This document shows, in pieces, positions 5,480 through 5,880 of a DNA stretch of 5,880 nucleotides. The translations under genes were made by a program, and so were the position numbers. The notes below the pieces were generated by a model, which had not been told where the DNA came from, made no database searches, and worked only from the letters and a program-made list of their open reading frames with translations. Position 1 is the first letter of the stretch. The number at the start of each line of letters is the position of its first letter. The stretch comes from UBA4823 sp034436035 (GTDB taxonomy: Bacteria > Chloroflexota > Anaerolineae > Anaerolineales > UBA4823), in NCBI GenBank assembly GCA_034436035.1, contig DAOTVW010000133.1, forward strand, positions 1 through 5,880, in the 5' to 3' direction.

Positions 5480-5641
5480 CTCAATCAGTGGGGTGTCGAC
5501 AGCATCTTCGACAAGCTCAGTACAACACTCAATCAACGGATTGCCACGGGTCGAGTGCCGTTCGCCGTGTATCGAAACCTTATACCAATCGTGTTCATCT
5601 TGTAAATCCTGTCTGTACAATGTTATAGGCAATACGAAAGT
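5480..5641. repeat. Diverged repeat remnants between the 127-bp array and the DUF4230-like gene
   Basis: A fifth register point at 5480 (CTCAATCAG) begins a truncated copy that soon loses similarity. CTTCGACAAGCTCAGTAC near 5508-5525 is the classic form of the TTCGACAAGCTCA family. GTGTATCGAAACC near 5568-5580 and TTCATCTTGTAAATCCTGTC near 5595-5614 resemble other common intergenic repeat fragments. No gene and no clear terminator for the minus-strand gene are seen here. Confidence 0.5.
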
Positions 5642-5880
5642 TTACTGAAAAACTACATCGCGATAACCCAGCGCCAGGAATAAACGGATGAGATAGCTTT
5701 CGGCATTGTTTTTTGCCAGATCGAGAATACCATCAGTAATGGCAGCTTGGCGGATGGCTTCTTCCGCTGCTCTGCGTGCATCACTTTCCAAATGGACGTT
5801 CCCTTTGGTCAACAACCCCGTTTCACGGTTGTATACATACGTTTTATCGTTGTCCAATGTCGCCACGAATATCTCGGGGG
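5642..5880 (-). CDS. DUF4230-like protein, C-terminal fragment, 5' end outside window
   Basis: Minus-strand frame ending at the TAA at 5642-5644 and open to the window edge. The codons before the GTG at 5866 read PEIF and continue the same fold, so this GTG is internal. The visible 78 or so residues read PEIFVATLDNDKTYVYN, then RETGLLTKG, then a helical stretch with ARRAAEEAIRQAAITDGIL, then AKNNAESYLIRLFLALGYRD. The pattern (a short beta-rich LDNxKTxVYxRxTGLL part, then an Ala-rich amphipathic helix, then NAExxL..L..LGY) fits the C-terminus of DUF4230 proteins as I remember it. These are usually anchored by an N-terminal membrane helix and have unknown function. It converges on the lipM-like gene across the repeat region. 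A coding region is likely; the family name is moderately sure. Confidence 0.65.
   Translation of the reverse strand, partial: PEIFVATLDNDKTYVYNRETGLLTKGNVHLESDARRAAEEAIRQAAITDGILDLAKNNAESYLIRLFLALGYRDVVFQ

Noticed and set aside
4834..5632. Minus-strand small proteins sharing a RNEF...IPKFISGLLVE peptide
   Set aside because: They are translations of the 127-bp repeat in shifting frames; the period is not a multiple of three and no ribosome sites are present.
5590..5641. Intrinsic terminator for the minus-strand gene
   Set aside because: No stem followed by a T-run on the minus strand could be found downstream of the stop.

Overview
The window looks like a stretch of bacterial chromosome of moderate GC content, most likely from Chloroflexota, probably an Anaerolineae-like organism. 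This is an inference. It rests on the long Thr/Pro-rich linkers on an exported protein, a DUF4230-like reading frame, and convergent intergenic space packed with palindromic and TTCGACAAGCTCA-type repeats. No rRNA, tRNA, insertion sequence or CRISPR array is visible.

Left part (1-3340, + strand): the 3' portion of a DapA/N-acetylneuraminate-lyase-family aldolase enters from the left edge and ends at 900. It overlaps by 26 nt a gene for an 821-residue, membrane-anchored, mostly extracytoplasmic protein. That protein has Thr/Pro-rich tracts at both ends, two FG-GAP/EF-like acidic motifs, two Cys-x5-Cys pairs and TPR-like helical segments. The overlap suggests a shared transcript, but nothing ties the two functions together.

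Middle part (3341-4310, + strand): a weak terminator-like hairpin is followed by a good sigma70-type promoter (TTGATG, 18 nt, TATAAT) only 8 nt before the GTG of a LipM/LplA-family lipoyl/octanoyl transferase gene. Its mRNA is therefore probably leaderless. A hairpin plus T-run spanning its stop codon is a likely intrinsic terminator.

Right part (4311-5641): about 1.3 kb with no credible gene, made of two different tandem repeat systems. The first is a 204-bp unit present twice; each copy holds two 40-bp direct repeats and one 80-bp palindrome with GTCATxGCGA ends. The second is a 127-bp unit present four times in exact register, each copy with two near-perfect hairpins and a TTTCGACAAGCTCAATC-type motif. 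Degenerate repeat remnants lie between and after them.

Right edge (5642-5880, - strand): the C-terminal part of a DUF4230-like protein, running off the window. It converges on the lipoyl-transferase gene, so the repeats fill a convergent intergenic gap. The repeat block, with its nested structure and its similarity to the lipM 3' end, is the least ordinary part of the window. I see no clear sign of a new enzymatic or defence system.
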